Shown: positions 26,161 through 35,969, numbered from the stretch's first letter. The stretch: 64,000 nt of DNA from Dickeya aquatica (GCF_900095885.1 NZ_LT615367.1:3162001-3226000); one strand, 5' to 3'. Numbers and translations: made by a program. Notes: generated from the sequence alone by a model not told the origin.

Positions 26161-27574
26161 CCCTAATGTCACGTTTTACGAAATTCCAGGCAGCACACGC
26201 AAGCCCGGTCGGTATTTCGAATTCAACACTCGCCTGGCGGTGCGTTCGCTACCTGGCAATCAGCAAACAGTATTGATGCTGGCTCAGATGCTGCCGACTG
26301 GCACGCAGCCGCCATTAACGGCTGTCGATGTGTTTTCCTCTGACGAGGCCGAAACCTATTTCGGCGCGGGTTCGATGGCGCATCTGATGGTGGTCAGCGC
26401 GCTGACCTGTTACAGCTACCTGCAATTACAGGTCATCGGCATCAGTGATGCGACCGGCGCACAGCCTGCTTCCGGTACGGTCACGGTGACGGGCCCGGCC
26501 GCAGGTAACGGCACGATGAGTGTGTGGGTTGGGACAGCCCGCGTCAACGTTGCTGTGTCAACCGGTGACACCGCTGCTGCCATTGCAACTGATATGGTGG
26601 CGGCGCTGAATCAACAGGCGGCGCTACCGGTGACGGCTGTGGCGGCCAATGGCGTTATCACGTTCACGGCCAAAAACAAAGGGGCGGCGGGTAACGAAAT
26701 CGTACTGCGGGCGGCGGCAACTGCGTCGGGCGTCAGTGTTGCAGCAACGGCAATGACCGGCGGCGAAATTAACCCGGACATCGCACCCGCGCTGGCACAC
26801 GTGTTCTCTGCGGGCCATAGCATCATCGTTTGTCCGTATGCGACGCAGGATGCGCTAACCGAACTGCGTTCGCACCTGGACAACGCATCCGGGCCGCTGG
26901 AGCAGCGTGGTGTCATCGGCGTCACTGGCTGGAAAAACTCGCTGTCAACCGGTATCACGCTGACGTCGAGCATTAATGCCGGACGTATCACAGCGGGATG
27001 GCACCGCGACTCTGTCTGTACCGTCGCACAAATCGCGGCAGGGTATGCCGCAATGGTGGCGAGCGAGGAAGACCCGGCACGGCCGCTCAACACCCTGGCA
27101 ATGTCGGCGCTCGACGTGACCGCGCTGGCGTCACGCCCGATGCGCACCGAGCAGGAAAAAGCCTTGTATAACGGCCTGGCTCCTTTCGAGATCGGCCCCG
27201 GCGACACGGTGCAGATAGTGCGTGCAATCAGTACCTATACAAAAAGCGCGGCCGGTGTTGACGATGTGGCCCTGCTGGATATCACAACCATTCGCACCCT
27301 CGACTATGTGCGCAAGGCTTGCCGTGAGCGCATCACGCTGCGTTTCCCGCGCGACAAGCTGAGTTCCCGCACGCCTGCAAAGGTTCGCAGCGAGTTACTG
27401 GATGTGCTCTACAAGCTGGAAGAGCTGGAGATCATCGAGAACGTCGACGCAAACAAAGGCGCGCTGATTGTTGAGCGTGATTCGCAAGACATGAACTGCC
27501 TGAATGCTGCCATCCCTGTTGATGTTGTGAATGGGTTGCACGTGTTTGCGGGCCGCATCGACCTGTTGCTGTAA
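26153..27574 (+). CDS. Tail sheath protein (Mu L, gp39)
   Basis: 473 aa (Mu gp39 about 495). NVTFYEIPGSTRKPGRYFEF at the start and the C-terminal DYVRKACRERITLRFPRDKL are sheath hallmarks. It forms the contractile outer tube of the tail, so this phage is a myovirus. Intact. Confidence 0.95.
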   Translation: MASPNVTFYEIPGSTRKPGRYFEFNTRLAVRSLPGNQQTVLMLAQMLPTGTQPPLTAVDVFSSDEAETYFGAGSMAHLMVVSALTCYSYLQLQVIGISDATGAQPASGTVTVTGPAAGNGTMSVWVGTARVNVAVSTGDTAAAIATDMVAALNQQAALPVTAVAANGVITFTAKNKGAAGNEIVLRAAATASGVSVAATAMTGGEINPDIAPALAHVFSAGHSIIVCPYATQDALTELRSHLDNASGPLEQRGVIGVTGWKNSLSTGITLTSSINAGRITAGWHRDSVCTVAQIAAGYAAMVASEEDPARPLNTLAMSALDVTALASRPMRTEQEKALYNGLAPFEIGPGDTVQIVRAISTYTKSAAGVDDVALLDITTIRTLDYVRKACRERITLRFPRDKLSSRTPAKVRSELLDVLYKLEELEIIENVDANKGALIVERDSQDMNCLNAAIPVDVVNGLHVFAGRIDLLL

Positions 27575-27590
27575 CTGACGGAGAAAAACA

Positions 27591-27968
27591 ATGGCTATTG
27601 AGGAATACGTCGGGTCAATCGTTCTTGAGATTGACAGCCGTGAGCTGGAATGTACTGACCTGAAGGTCACATCGAAGACGGGACGAAAACTCGTCAAAAC
27701 GATGAACAAAACCGGGCGTGCGAAGGGCTTCGCTCGGGGTATCGCTGAATATCAGCTGGCGGCAACAGTGGTGATTCCGTTGGATGGTGACCTGGACTGG
27801 GAGGGCATGGAGGGTGTGAAAATCACGCAATACCCATTATCCGGCTCAGGCGGCAAACGCACCACGTACATGGACTGTTTTACGACGGATGTCGGCGCGC
27901 AGTACTCAACTGACAACGAAGCGAAGCGCGATATCACGTTTCAGTGCTTGAGAGTAGTAGAGGAATAA
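27591..27968 (+). CDS. Tail tube protein (Mu M, gp40)
   Basis: 125 aa, slightly longer than Mu gp40. VGSIVLEIDSRELECTDLKV ... GRAKGFARGIAEYQLAATVVI fits the DUF2597/tail tube family. It forms the inner tail tube. Intact, 16 bp after the sheath gene. Confidence 0.88.
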   Translation: MAIEEYVGSIVLEIDSRELECTDLKVTSKTGRKLVKTMNKTGRAKGFARGIAEYQLAATVVIPLDGDLDWEGMEGVKITQYPLSGSGGKRTTYMDCFTTDVGAQYSTDNEAKRDITFQCLRVVEE

Positions 27969-27970
27969 CA

Positions 27971-28345
27971 ATGGCCCAGTTACTGCACGGAATTGAAATC
28001 GACGGCCAGTTGCATTTTGAGTTCAGCGCCCGCCTGCCCGTTATCGGCGACACCGTTGATGCTCTGGCTGTGACGCATGACGCACGCGGTACGACAGCCG
28101 GCCCTGCCGCCTCGCTGTTCTACCGGGTCGCGGTTACATCCAGCGTGCTGACCCTGCCGGGTGTCGATGCTGAAAAAATCACGCCGGAACTACTGCTTGA
28201 TCAACTGTCTGACGACGATTTTGATGTGATTGACGCGGAGATTGAAAACATCAAAAAAAAGCGGATGCGCGAGAATCCCAACTTGCCGGATACCGAGCAG
28301 CAACCCTCGCCCTCGGCCGATACGGCATCACAGAAGCAAGAATAG
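27971..28345 (+). CDS. Tail assembly chaperone, short form (Mu gp41)
   Basis: 124 aa. LHGIEIDGQLHFEFSARLPVIGD and the acidic ELLLDQLSDDDFDVIDAEIE fit the Mu gp41 chaperone. Near its end it carries the slippery sequence A AAA AAG at 28255-28261. Slipping back there gives a long form that reaches 28494. Tail chaperones in most long-tailed phages are made as such a short/long pair, and their ratio controls assembly of the tape measure. Confidence 0.88.
   Translation: MAQLLHGIEIDGQLHFEFSARLPVIGDTVDALAVTHDARGTTAGPAASLFYRVAVTSSVLTLPGVDAEKITPELLLDQLSDDDFDVIDAEIENIKKKRMRENPNLPDTEQQPSPSADTASQKQE
28255..28261 (+). promoter_or_regulatory. Programmed -1 frameshift site (A AAA AAG)
   Basis: In the zero frame the codons are ATC AAA AAA AAG CGG. 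The heptamer A AAA AAG is the same as in E. coli dnaX, one of the most efficient -1 slippery sites known. After the slip the reading continues AlaAspAlaArgGlu without a stop to 28494. Confidence 0.85.
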
Positions 28346-28494
28346 CTGCTATGACCCGCCCGGAACTGGATGGGTATCTCAACGCGCTGGCGGTACTGAA
28401 TGGCGGCAAACCTGCCGCCGATAAGCAACAGTCAGGTGGTAACACTCGCGTTATTAAGTCGATGAGAAAGAAACGCAAGCAACGAGGCAAATAA
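28261..28494 (+). CDS. Tail assembly chaperone, -1 frameshift extension
   Basis: 77 codons in the -1 frame after the slippery site: ADARESQLAGYRAATLALGR, then YGITEARIAAMTRPELDGYL and a basic tail (SMRKKRKQRGK). Joined to the first 97 codons of the short form, the product is about 174 aa. This is the counterpart of the G-T extension in lambda. An ATG at 28351 lies within it, but the frame is clearly protein-like well before that point. The tape measure gene starts directly after the stop. Confidence 0.85.
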   Translation, partial: ADARESQLAGYRAATLALGRYGITEARIAAMTRPELDGYLNALAVLNGGKPAADKQQSGGNTRVIKSMRKKRKQRGK

Positions 28495-30810
28495 ATGGCG
28501 CGCAATCTGCAACTGGCGTTAACGCTGACCGCGAAAGATGCTGGCTCACAAGTGCTACGAAAGGCGATGGCCGACGCGGTGACGGCAACGAAAAATGCTG
28601 AACGGGCATCAACTGAACTGGCTACCACACAGCAGAAAGCGAGTACAACGGGCATTCAGGCGTCGCGTGCACTGTCGTCTGAGTTTCAGCGGGTGGCAAA
28701 TGCCAGGGAAACGCTCGGCATTCGTTCGGAACGGCAGATACAGCGCGAGATACAGCAGACGATGTCGGCTTACAACCGTCTTACACGCAGCGGCATGTTG
28801 TCGGCGAATGATCAACGCCGTGCGTTTGCGGCGATGACTGAGCAGTTGACGCGGCTGCGCACTGAGCTGAATGGTACGGCAAGCGCAATGGGTAAGTTTG
28901 AGCGACTGCGTAATGCCGGGGCCAGCGCAGCGGCAGTGGCGGGTGGTGTTGCTGCGGCGGCGGCTGTGGTGTCGCAGCCGATAAAAAACGCTCAATCGTA
29001 TGAGTTTCGTCTGGCGAATATGGCGAACACCGCGTATGCAGACCGGGATATTGCTGGACGCCAGGCCGGTATGGGTGAGCTGGATAATGTGATTCGTGAC
29101 TCTGTTAAATTTGGGGGCGGAACAAAAGAGGGGGCGGCGGAAACACTCGATACGCTGCTGGCGTCTGGTGCTGTCGAAATGGATTCGGCCAAAGCGATGT
29201 TGCCGGTGTTGCAGAAATACTCGACAGCGACAGGGACTGACTCAAAAGATCTGGCGCAGATTGCGATACGGCTAAAGCAGACATTCGGCATATCGGATAA
29301 GGACATCGGAAAAGCGCTGAATATGGCTATTTCTGCTGGTCAGGGCGGCGGATTTGAACTAAAAGACATGGCCAAGTGGTTGCCTCAGCAATTGGCGTTA
29401 GCCGGGTCTGCGGGGATGAAGGGGCTGGGTGATTTTTCAGTGCTGCTGGGGTTAAACCAGGCGTCTGTGATCACTGCGGGGACAAAAGACGAAGCTGGTA
29501 ATAACGCAGTGAACCTATTGCAAAAAATTAACAGTCAGGACGCCGCTAATGCAGCAAAGCGAATAAAAATCAACGGTAAGGGAATCGACCTTCCGGGCTC
29601 AATTGCGGCTGCGCGCAGTAAAGGCATGAACGCGCTGGATGCATTTGTCGGCATTGTTGATAAGGTTGTCGAAAACAACCCAGAGTACAAAAAACTACAG
29701 GAAAAACTGGCTACAGCAAAAGGCGCCGAGCGTCACGAAATAATTGAGTCGATGGCGAAGATTTTAGAGGGATCTGCCGTCGGTTCGATGGTCGCAGATC
29801 GTCAGGCATTGATGGCACTAATGGCGTATCGCAGTAACAAGCAGTACGCAAAAGACATCGCGAAAAATGCTAACGCACAGCGTTACTTGCAGGATGGCGA
29901 AACGGCGGGCGATAAAAATTTTCAGCTGATACAAGGCACTGGGGTTTTCAAGGCGGAGCAGTTGGGTAATGCGGCGGATCTTGGTCAGATTGATGCTGTC
30001 AAACCGCTTGCAGATGTGATCGGGCGCATATCTGGGCTTCTGACCGATTACGCGAACGAATACCCGGCACTGACAACGGCGGTATCCGGTGCGACAGTCG
30101 GCGTTAAAGCGTTGGCGGCGGCGGCGGCTGTTTTTGCTGGAATGCGATTGTTGGGGGGTGGAAAAATCCCAGGCATTACCGGCTCTGGTGGTAAAACTGA
30201 CGGTTTCAATCCGATGGATTTGATTACTGGTGGTAACGCGAGTGGTGCAGTGCCAGTGTATGTAACGAATTGGCAAGATCAAGGGGGGAAAGATGACGGC
30301 TTGCTTGATAAAGCCAAGGACCTGCCGGGTCGGATTGGCAAGTATGCGGCATACGGTGCGTTTGCGCTAGCAGTTGCGTCAATCGCGACAATGACAACTC
30401 CGGAGGAGGAGGATGAGCTGCAAAATGGCCCGGCAAAATGGGATGAGCTAAAAAATAACTACGGACAGGATACGATTGATGCGGCACGTAAGCGCTATCA
30501 GCCTTGGTATCAAGTTGGGCGTGGGTATGCAAAAGAAAACGAAGAATGGATCAAAAAATACCTGGCTGATAATGTCAGCGACGAAAGCGGGAGTTGGTGG
30601 AGCAAGCCATCAACAATTGGACAGGGCGCAGGCGGTGTCACGTCGTCTTATCTGATGCAAATCCCTCAGCAGCCGGTTGCCACCCCTCAGCCTCAGCCGC
30701 CTATCACTCACATCACAAAAATCGAATTGGATAGCCGCGTACTCGCCGAGGCGGTGAACGAGTACAACGGCACGCAAGCTGTCCGGGGTTCAGTTGGGGG
30801 TGGCTACTAA
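28495..30810 (+). CDS. Tape measure protein (Mu gp42)
   Basis: 771 aa. The N-terminal 200 residues are coiled coil (ALTLTAKDAGSQVLRKAMAD ...). Ala-rich hydrophobic segments follow (AAAVAGGVAAAAAVVSQPI, VKALAAAAAVFAGMRLLGG). The middle (MANTAYADRDIAGRQAGMG ... DLAQIAIRLKQTFGI) is the TP901-like tape measure domain. It sets tail length; here it is longer than in Mu (about 680 aa), so a somewhat longer tail is expected. Long and intact, which argues that the prophage decay is recent. Confidence 0.92.
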   Translation: MARNLQLALTLTAKDAGSQVLRKAMADAVTATKNAERASTELATTQQKASTTGIQASRALSSEFQRVANARETLGIRSERQIQREIQQTMSAYNRLTRSGMLSANDQRRAFAAMTEQLTRLRTELNGTASAMGKFERLRNAGASAAAVAGGVAAAAAVVSQPIKNAQSYEFRLANMANTAYADRDIAGRQAGMGELDNVIRDSVKFGGGTKEGAAETLDTLLASGAVEMDSAKAMLPVLQKYSTATGTDSKDLAQIAIRLKQTFGISDKDIGKALNMAISAGQGGGFELKDMAKWLPQQLALAGSAGMKGLGDFSVLLGLNQASVITAGTKDEAGNNAVNLLQKINSQDAANAAKRIKINGKGIDLPGSIAAARSKGMNALDAFVGIVDKVVENNPEYKKLQEKLATAKGAERHEIIESMAKILEGSAVGSMVADRQALMALMAYRSNKQYAKDIAKNANAQRYLQDGETAGDKNFQLIQGTGVFKAEQLGNAADLGQIDAVKPLADVIGRISGLLTDYANEYPALTTAVSGATVGVKALAAAAAVFAGMRLLGGGKIPGITGSGGKTDGFNPMDLITGGNASGAVPVYVTNWQDQGGKDDGLLDKAKDLPGRIGKYAAYGAFALAVASIATMTTPEEEDELQNGPAKWDELKNNYGQDTIDAARKRYQPWYQVGRGYAKENEEWIKKYLADNVSDESGSWWSKPSTIGQGAGGVTSSYLMQIPQQPVATPQPQPPITHITKIELDSRVLAEAVNEYNGTQAVRGSVGGGY

Positions 30811-32174
30811 TGGCATGGACTGACAATTTGCAGGACGCGAAGTTTCGCGGTATCAGGTTCGATGTCGTAAACGTCAAAGACGGCGAGCAACGCGACATTG
30901 CACAAGACGAATACCCGTACATTGACGGCGCAGACGTGCGCGATATGGGGGCAAAGCCACACACTGTTGCTGTGCGCGCGGTTTTTTTTGGTGACGACTA
31001 TGAGGTCAGGCTGCAGGCGTTTATCGAGGCGCTGCGTAAACGCGGTGCGGCAGAGTTGATACACCCGGTGTTTGGCTCAATGCCTGCCATGCAGGTCACT
31101 GATTTTAGCATCGAACACGAAGCCGACAGTATAGATTACTGCACTGTTGATGTGCAGTTTATGCAGTCAACGCCTGGCAATCCGTTTTTTGTCACAAACT
31201 ATCCGCAATCCAAGGCCGACGAGCTGTTCAGTCGCTCGCAGTCGCTGATTGACAGCACAAGTAAGATGCTGGAGAACGTCACAAAGCCATTGCGCACGGC
31301 AAAGGCGATGATGAATAAGGTAAAAGGCCTGGCGAACGGCGCGCTAAACATGATTGCGGTTTTCCGCAGTGATATCTCCGGGTTCGTCAGTAGCGTCACA
31401 GATTTTGTCAATTATCCGGCCGCGTTCCTGCGTGATTTGCAGTCAGCATTATCGCTGAAAACCGGGGCGTCAAAATCCAGCCTGCACTCGTCCTATACCG
31501 GCTCGTACAGCGGGGCGGATGCGGCGACGGAACAAGCTGCAGCAGCAACAGCGTATACAGCATCCCCTGCAGTTGTGATGTCCGACTGGTCAAATACGCA
31601 AACCGCGCTGACCGCCGTTCAGGCCATGCCCACCGACATTATGACAGGCAGCGTTGACGCGGCGGTTGAGATGCCGCCACAACTCACGACGTCGGATATC
31701 ATTGAGTTAATTGTTGTCGTCACCATTGTTGTTGCAATCGAAGCAGCAGCAGAAGCATCTGCCGTACTTGAGGATGCGGCTATCACCGCAGTATTGACGC
31801 CGGATGACGTCGAGAAAATCACCAGCGATACGCGCACGATGATCCAGACAGCAATTGACAGTACGCGCACCGCCTTTGAGCCAGCGATGAACGATATCAG
31901 CAGTAGCGAACAACCAACGGGGCTGACATATCAGCCGGTTATCGAGCAGCTAAAAGCCGTCGCGCTGCTGGTACAAGAGATGGCGGCGGCGGTTATTGAA
32001 TCGAAACCACAACTGATTCAACGCACTGTCGCCGCCCCCGGAAATCTGCACCTGGTGGCGCATCTTTGGTATGGCGACTATACGCGCGCTGACGAGTTGC
32101 AACGGCTGAATCCGCAGGTGTGTGACCCTAACGGACTTGTCGCGGGAGACGTGCTCAATGCCTACGCAGAGTGA
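30810..32174 (+). CDS. DNA circularisation / tail protein N (Mu gp43)
   Basis: 454 aa. MAWTDNLQDAKFRGIRFDVV and VRAVFFGDDYEVRLQAFIEAL are DNA-circularisation N-terminal domain hallmarks. The C-terminal end (LVAHLWYGDYTRADELQRLN) resembles a LysM-like or tail hub module. Intact. It starts within the stop of the tape measure gene (TAATG). Confidence 0.88.
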   Translation: MAWTDNLQDAKFRGIRFDVVNVKDGEQRDIAQDEYPYIDGADVRDMGAKPHTVAVRAVFFGDDYEVRLQAFIEALRKRGAAELIHPVFGSMPAMQVTDFSIEHEADSIDYCTVDVQFMQSTPGNPFFVTNYPQSKADELFSRSQSLIDSTSKMLENVTKPLRTAKAMMNKVKGLANGALNMIAVFRSDISGFVSSVTDFVNYPAAFLRDLQSALSLKTGASKSSLHSSYTGSYSGADAATEQAAAATAYTASPAVVMSDWSNTQTALTAVQAMPTDIMTGSVDAAVEMPPQLTTSDIIELIVVVTIVVAIEAAAEASAVLEDAAITAVLTPDDVEKITSDTRTMIQTAIDSTRTAFEPAMNDISSSEQPTGLTYQPVIEQLKAVALLVQEMAAAVIESKPQLIQRTVAAPGNLHLVAHLWYGDYTRADELQRLNPQVCDPNGLVAGDVLNAYAE

Positions 32175-33381
32175 TAACAATACAGTCTCAATTATCGTCA
32201 ACGGCAAGGCGCACAGCGCGTGGTCGCGCTATCAGATTGACAGTGATTTTCTGGTTCCGGCCGATGCATGGAGCGTTAGCCTGGGGCTACCTGAAGGGGC
32301 ATTTCCGACGGGCATCACGCGTGGTGCGCCGGTACAAGTGAAAATAGGTGCAGACGTTGTGATGATTGGCCGCATTGATCGCATTCGCCGCGCGGCAAGC
32401 AAGCGCGGTTTGACGCTTTCGCTCAGTGGTCGCGATAATATGTCTATATTGGTCGATTGTGCCGCCCCGCTGTTAACATCGCGCCAAATTGGGCTTGAAG
32501 AGGTTATCGCTCAGGTGGTTCGCCCGCTCGGCATCACAAAAATCCAGCTGAACGCAGAAAGCTCCATGCGTAATGACAAGATTTCAACAGAACCTGGTGA
32601 GCGCGCCTGGGATTTGCTGCATCGGGCGTGCGCCGGGCGCGGGCTGTGGCCGTGGTTTTCCCCGGATGGGACGCTGATGATCGGCGGCCCGGATTACACC
32701 GCTCCGCCTGTTGCGACACTGATTTTGCGGCAGGACGGCAAAGGCAATAACGTGATTCAGCTCGACGATGAGAGCAGCGAAGACCGCTCGTTCTCTGAAT
32801 TGACGGTGTTAGCGCAAGGGCACGCGCACACGACAAAAAAGTCAAAAAAGCTGGCGATTGTCGATGTCGATAACGCATCGACAGCAACCGCGTCTGAGTC
32901 TGATGATGAAGACAACGATGATGACGAGCTGGACATGTACACCGGCACTGCTGAAACCGGTATGCACGGCCTGAACGCCAGGGCATATGACCCGTCCGTG
33001 ACGCATTACCGGCCGCAAATCATCGTCTGCGGGGATGCGGAGAGTCAGGAGCAGATGAACTATCGCGCACGCAAGGCGATGGCTGATGCGCGCCTTGCCG
33101 GTTACGACATGACTGCTGTCGTTGCAGGGCATCGCACATCTGACGGCCGGTTGTGGGAGCCGGGTCAGCGCATTCACGTTATCAGTGATGTGCATGGCAT
33201 CAACGCCGTGTATTTTCTGATGGGTCGTGAGTTCGTCGGTGGCAGGCAGGACGGCGTGCGCACGACGCTGAGACTGAAAGAAGACGGCGTCTGGATACCT
33301 GACGCGTTTCCGAAGAAAAAGCGCAAGCGCCACCGCAAACACAAAAACAAGCAGCAACTGGGGATTGTCGATGTGGGATAA
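32158..33381 (+). CDS. Baseplate hub protein P (Mu gp44)
   Basis: 407 aa from the ATG at 32158, the likely start because it overlaps the end of N by 17 bp. VSIIVNGKAHSAWSRYQIDSD ... GRIDRIRRAASKRGLTLSLSG matches the Mu gp44 hub family. A Ser/Asp/Glu-rich insert (SESDDEDNDDDELDMY) and a basic tail (KKKRKRHRKHKNK) flank the core. Intact. Confidence 0.88.
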   Translation: MPTQSDNNTVSIIVNGKAHSAWSRYQIDSDFLVPADAWSVSLGLPEGAFPTGITRGAPVQVKIGADVVMIGRIDRIRRAASKRGLTLSLSGRDNMSILVDCAAPLLTSRQIGLEEVIAQVVRPLGITKIQLNAESSMRNDKISTEPGERAWDLLHRACAGRGLWPWFSPDGTLMIGGPDYTAPPVATLILRQDGKGNNVIQLDDESSEDRSFSELTVLAQGHAHTTKKSKKLAIVDVDNASTATASESDDEDNDDDELDMYTGTAETGMHGLNARAYDPSVTHYRPQIIVCGDAESQEQMNYRARKAMADARLAGYDMTAVVAGHRTSDGRLWEPGQRIHVISDVHGINAVYFLMGREFVGGRQDGVRTTLRLKEDGVWIPDAFPKKKRKRHRKHKNKQQLGIVDVG

Positions 33382-33931
33382 TGTTGAAGCAAAGATTCGC
33401 CGGGCAATGAACAGCGTCAGGCAAGCGTTTAGGGTGCGTTTATCGCGTGTTAACAGCGTGGGGCCGGTGCAGACGTTTCAGGCAAATGGGCTGGCTGGGG
33501 AACAGATTCAAGATGCTGAGTTGTTCCAGCATTATGGATTTACGTCAAACCCGCCGCCAGGCACTATGGGGGTTGTGATCCCGCTGGGCGGCAGAACGTC
33601 GCATAGCGTCGTTGTCGCCACCGAGTCGGCGTCGTATCGAATCAAAGCGCTTTCGTCGGGAGAGGTTGCGATTTATACCAATGAAGGCGCGGCAATTGCA
33701 CTAAAAAAGGGGCGCATAATTACGGTTGATTGCGATGAATATCGGGTCAACTGTAAAAAATATATTGTCAATGCGAATGAAGGGGCGGATTTTAATACAC
33801 CTTTATTAAAGGCAAGTGAAGAAATCGCAGATAAAACATCAACGATGAGTCGCGTCCGCGAAATTTACGACGGACATAACCACCCTGGCGATTCCGGCGG
33901 CACAACCGGCACACCAAATCAGTCAATGTGA
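33371..33931 (+). CDS. Baseplate assembly protein V (Mu gp45, spike)
   Basis: 186 aa from the ATG at 33371. GEQIQDAELFQHYGFTSNPP ... GTMGVVIPLGGRTSHSVVVA and the end EIYDGHNHPGD are the phage V/gp45 spike family. The histidines near the C-terminus are consistent with the metal-bound tip of Mu gp45. Intact. A 65-bp gap with a late promoter motif follows. Confidence 0.9.
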   Translation: MWDNVEAKIRRAMNSVRQAFRVRLSRVNSVGPVQTFQANGLAGEQIQDAELFQHYGFTSNPPPGTMGVVIPLGGRTSHSVVVATESASYRIKALSSGEVAIYTNEGAAIALKKGRIITVDCDEYRVNCKKYIVNANEGADFNTPLLKASEEIADKTSTMSRVREIYDGHNHPGDSGGTTGTPNQSM

Positions 33932-33943
33932 TCCCGGCAATAC

Positions 33944-33966
33944 CCACTGAACCCCGTCACATTACT
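33944..33966 (+). promoter_or_regulatory. Putative late promoter before the baseplate-fibre operon
   Basis: CCACTGAACCCCGTCACATTAC, the third strong copy of the late motif, lies 31 bp before the gp46 start in the only gap of the tail region. Mu has its P-P late promoter two genes earlier. Confidence 0.65.
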
Positions 33967-33996
33967 CTCTTTCACCATGCAGGCCATCATGGCTGC

Positions 33997-34344
33997 ATGG
34001 ACAATTTATTGAACCCAACAACCGGCGATTACGCTGGCACAGCAACGGCCACATTGGCTAATGCTGTGTATATCCGACTCATGACCCCACATGGGTCATA
34101 TTGGGCTGTGCCGTCGCTGGGTTCAAAGTTGCATCTGCTGACGCGCGAAAAGAATGTTAGTCGCGTCTATACGCTGGCTCGTCAATACGCTGCCGAAGCG
34201 TTGCAGCCGCTTATTGATGACGGTCGTGCGACATCAATCGACGTCGCTACAGAGGCGGGCGATAACGGCTGGCTGATTCTGATTATTGATGTGACCGCGC
34301 CCGCCGGGCGTGAACTGTTTAAATATCCGGTAAGGGTGAGTTAA
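33997..34344 (+). CDS. Baseplate protein W (Mu gp46)
   Basis: 115 aa. I chose the ATG at 33997 because MDNLLNPTTGDYAGT begins the family-like sequence and the upstream ATG at 33928 would run through the promoter motif. YIRLMTPHGSYWAVPSLGSKL is typical of gp46/GPW-gp25-like baseplate proteins. Intact. Confidence 0.85.
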   Translation: MDNLLNPTTGDYAGTATATLANAVYIRLMTPHGSYWAVPSLGSKLHLLTREKNVSRVYTLARQYAAEALQPLIDDGRATSIDVATEAGDNGWLILIIDVTAPAGRELFKYPVRVS

Positions 34345-35406
34345 ATGGCGTTCGTGACAGATTCGTTTGATGAGACGCGCGCAAAAATCCTGGCGGATAT
34401 TAAAAATTTATTGCCATCGGCTGACGTGTCTGAGGACTCTGATTTTTATATCCGTGCGTCGTCGGTCGCGAGTGTTATTACAGGATTATATCGTCATCAA
34501 GCCTGGATAGTCCGGCAGATTTTTCCTGACACGGCGGATACAGAATATCTCGAATGGCACTGCCGGCTGCGGAATATAACGCGCAAGGCACAAACGACAG
34601 CATCAGGATTTATTTCAGGAACAGGTGAACCCGGCGCGACGTCAGCAGTGGGGCGCACGATAAATCGTGGCTCTCTGTCGTATACAACAACGCAGGCTGT
34701 AACTGTAGGCGCTGACGGTAAGTTTAGCGTCGCTGCCGTCCCCTCTCTTGCTGGCACGGCAGGCAATACAACAGCGGCAGTTACAGGGACATTTACCAGC
34801 ACGCCGCCAGGGTTCGATAGTGTTGTCACAATAGGTTTGATGGCAGGCGGCACGGAACGGGAGACGGATGCTGAGATGCTCGCCCGCCTGCTCGATGTGA
34901 TTCGGCGGCCGCCTGCCGGTGGCAATAAATACGATTACAGACGCTGGGCAATGAGTGTTGACGGCGTTAGCGCGGCATACGTTTATCCGCTGCGGCGGGG
35001 GCTGGGAACTGTTGATGTGGTAATCACGTCAGCCAGCGGGCTGCCGAGCGCTGAAATTATTAACAAGGTGCAGGCGTATATCGACGACGTCAGGCCGGTC
35101 ACAGCAAAAAGCACAATGATATTAGCGCCGACCCCCAAGAATGTTGATATTTCCGTCGCAATTAGCGTCAGTGGCGTAACCGTGCAAGCTGTTACGCAAA
35201 ATATTCGCGATGCGTTGACGAGTTATTTTAACACGCTGGAGCCGGGCGAATCATTTATTCGAAGTCAGGCTGAGATGCTGATATCGCAAATCGGCGGTGT
35301 TGTTGACCGCGCTATAGTCAGCCCGGCCGGTAATATTGCGGCGACAGTAAATAACAATATTGTTGAGTGGCTGCGAGCCGGAAATATCACAGTGGCGATG
35401 CTATGA
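34345..35406 (+). CDS. Baseplate protein J-like (Mu gp47)
   Basis: 353 aa. DSDFYIRASSVASVITGLYRH ... TADTEYLEWHCRLRNITRK and GGTERETDAEMLARLLDVIRR match the Baseplate_J family that forms the baseplate wedge. The ATG follows directly on the previous stop. Intact. Confidence 0.93.
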   Translation: MAFVTDSFDETRAKILADIKNLLPSADVSEDSDFYIRASSVASVITGLYRHQAWIVRQIFPDTADTEYLEWHCRLRNITRKAQTTASGFISGTGEPGATSAVGRTINRGSLSYTTTQAVTVGADGKFSVAAVPSLAGTAGNTTAAVTGTFTSTPPGFDSVVTIGLMAGGTERETDAEMLARLLDVIRRPPAGGNKYDYRRWAMSVDGVSAAYVYPLRRGLGTVDVVITSASGLPSAEIINKVQAYIDDVRPVTAKSTMILAPTPKNVDISVAISVSGVTVQAVTQNIRDALTSYFNTLEPGESFIRSQAEMLISQIGGVVDRAIVSPAGNIAATVNNNIVEWLRAGNITVAML

Positions 35407-35969
35407 AAGAGTTGCTGTCATTATTGTTACCTCCAGTTTCATATAGCCCCAATGCCGAGCAATTATCCACCGAATTAACTGCGGAAGGCGATGCGCTATC
35501 TGCAACAAAGGCACGGGCAAACGACGTATTAGGCGCAGTCACCCCGCTGCGTGCAAACGGGCTGCTTTCGGACTGGGAGCGCGTTCTCGGCATCGCTCCT
35601 GCGGTTGGGCTGTCGTATCAGCAGCGCCTGGAAGATGTTCTGATAAAAGTCGCTGAGACGGGTGGCCTAAGCATTCCGTACTTCACGGGGCTTGCTAAGA
35701 AAATGGGGTACGACATCACGATTGATGAGCTCATGCCGTTTCGGTGTGGAGTCAGTCGCTGCGGGCAGCGTCTGGCATCGACGAACATCCGATTTGTCTG
35801 GCGCGTCAATGTCGGGTCATCCTCGGTCAAAAAATACTATTTCAGAACAGGCATTAGTCGTTGCGGTGAGCGATTAATGTCATCGCGGGACGCTGTTATT
35901 GAATCTGTATTTAACGAGCTGAAACCTGCACACACACTGTGCGTTTTTAATTATACGGAGGCCAAATGA
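35403..35969 (+). CDS. Baseplate wedge protein, DUF2313 (Mu gp48)
   Basis: 188 aa from the ATG at 35403. ALSATKARANDVLGAVTPLR and LLSDWERVLGIAP fit DUF2313. A repeated motif, FRCGVSRCGQRL and FRTGISRCGERL, lies in the C-terminal half. Intact; overlaps both neighbours by 4 bp. Confidence 0.88.
   Translation: MKELLSLLLPPVSYSPNAEQLSTELTAEGDALSATKARANDVLGAVTPLRANGLLSDWERVLGIAPAVGLSYQQRLEDVLIKVAETGGLSIPYFTGLAKKMGYDITIDELMPFRCGVSRCGQRLASTNIRFVWRVNVGSSSVKKYYFRTGISRCGERLMSSRDAVIESVFNELKPAHTLCVFNYTEAK

Noticed and set aside
28351..28494. Independent 47-codon gene from the ATG at 28351
   Set aside because: The same frame is protein-like for 30 codons upstream and joins the -1 slippery site, so it is better read as the frameshift extension of the tail chaperone.
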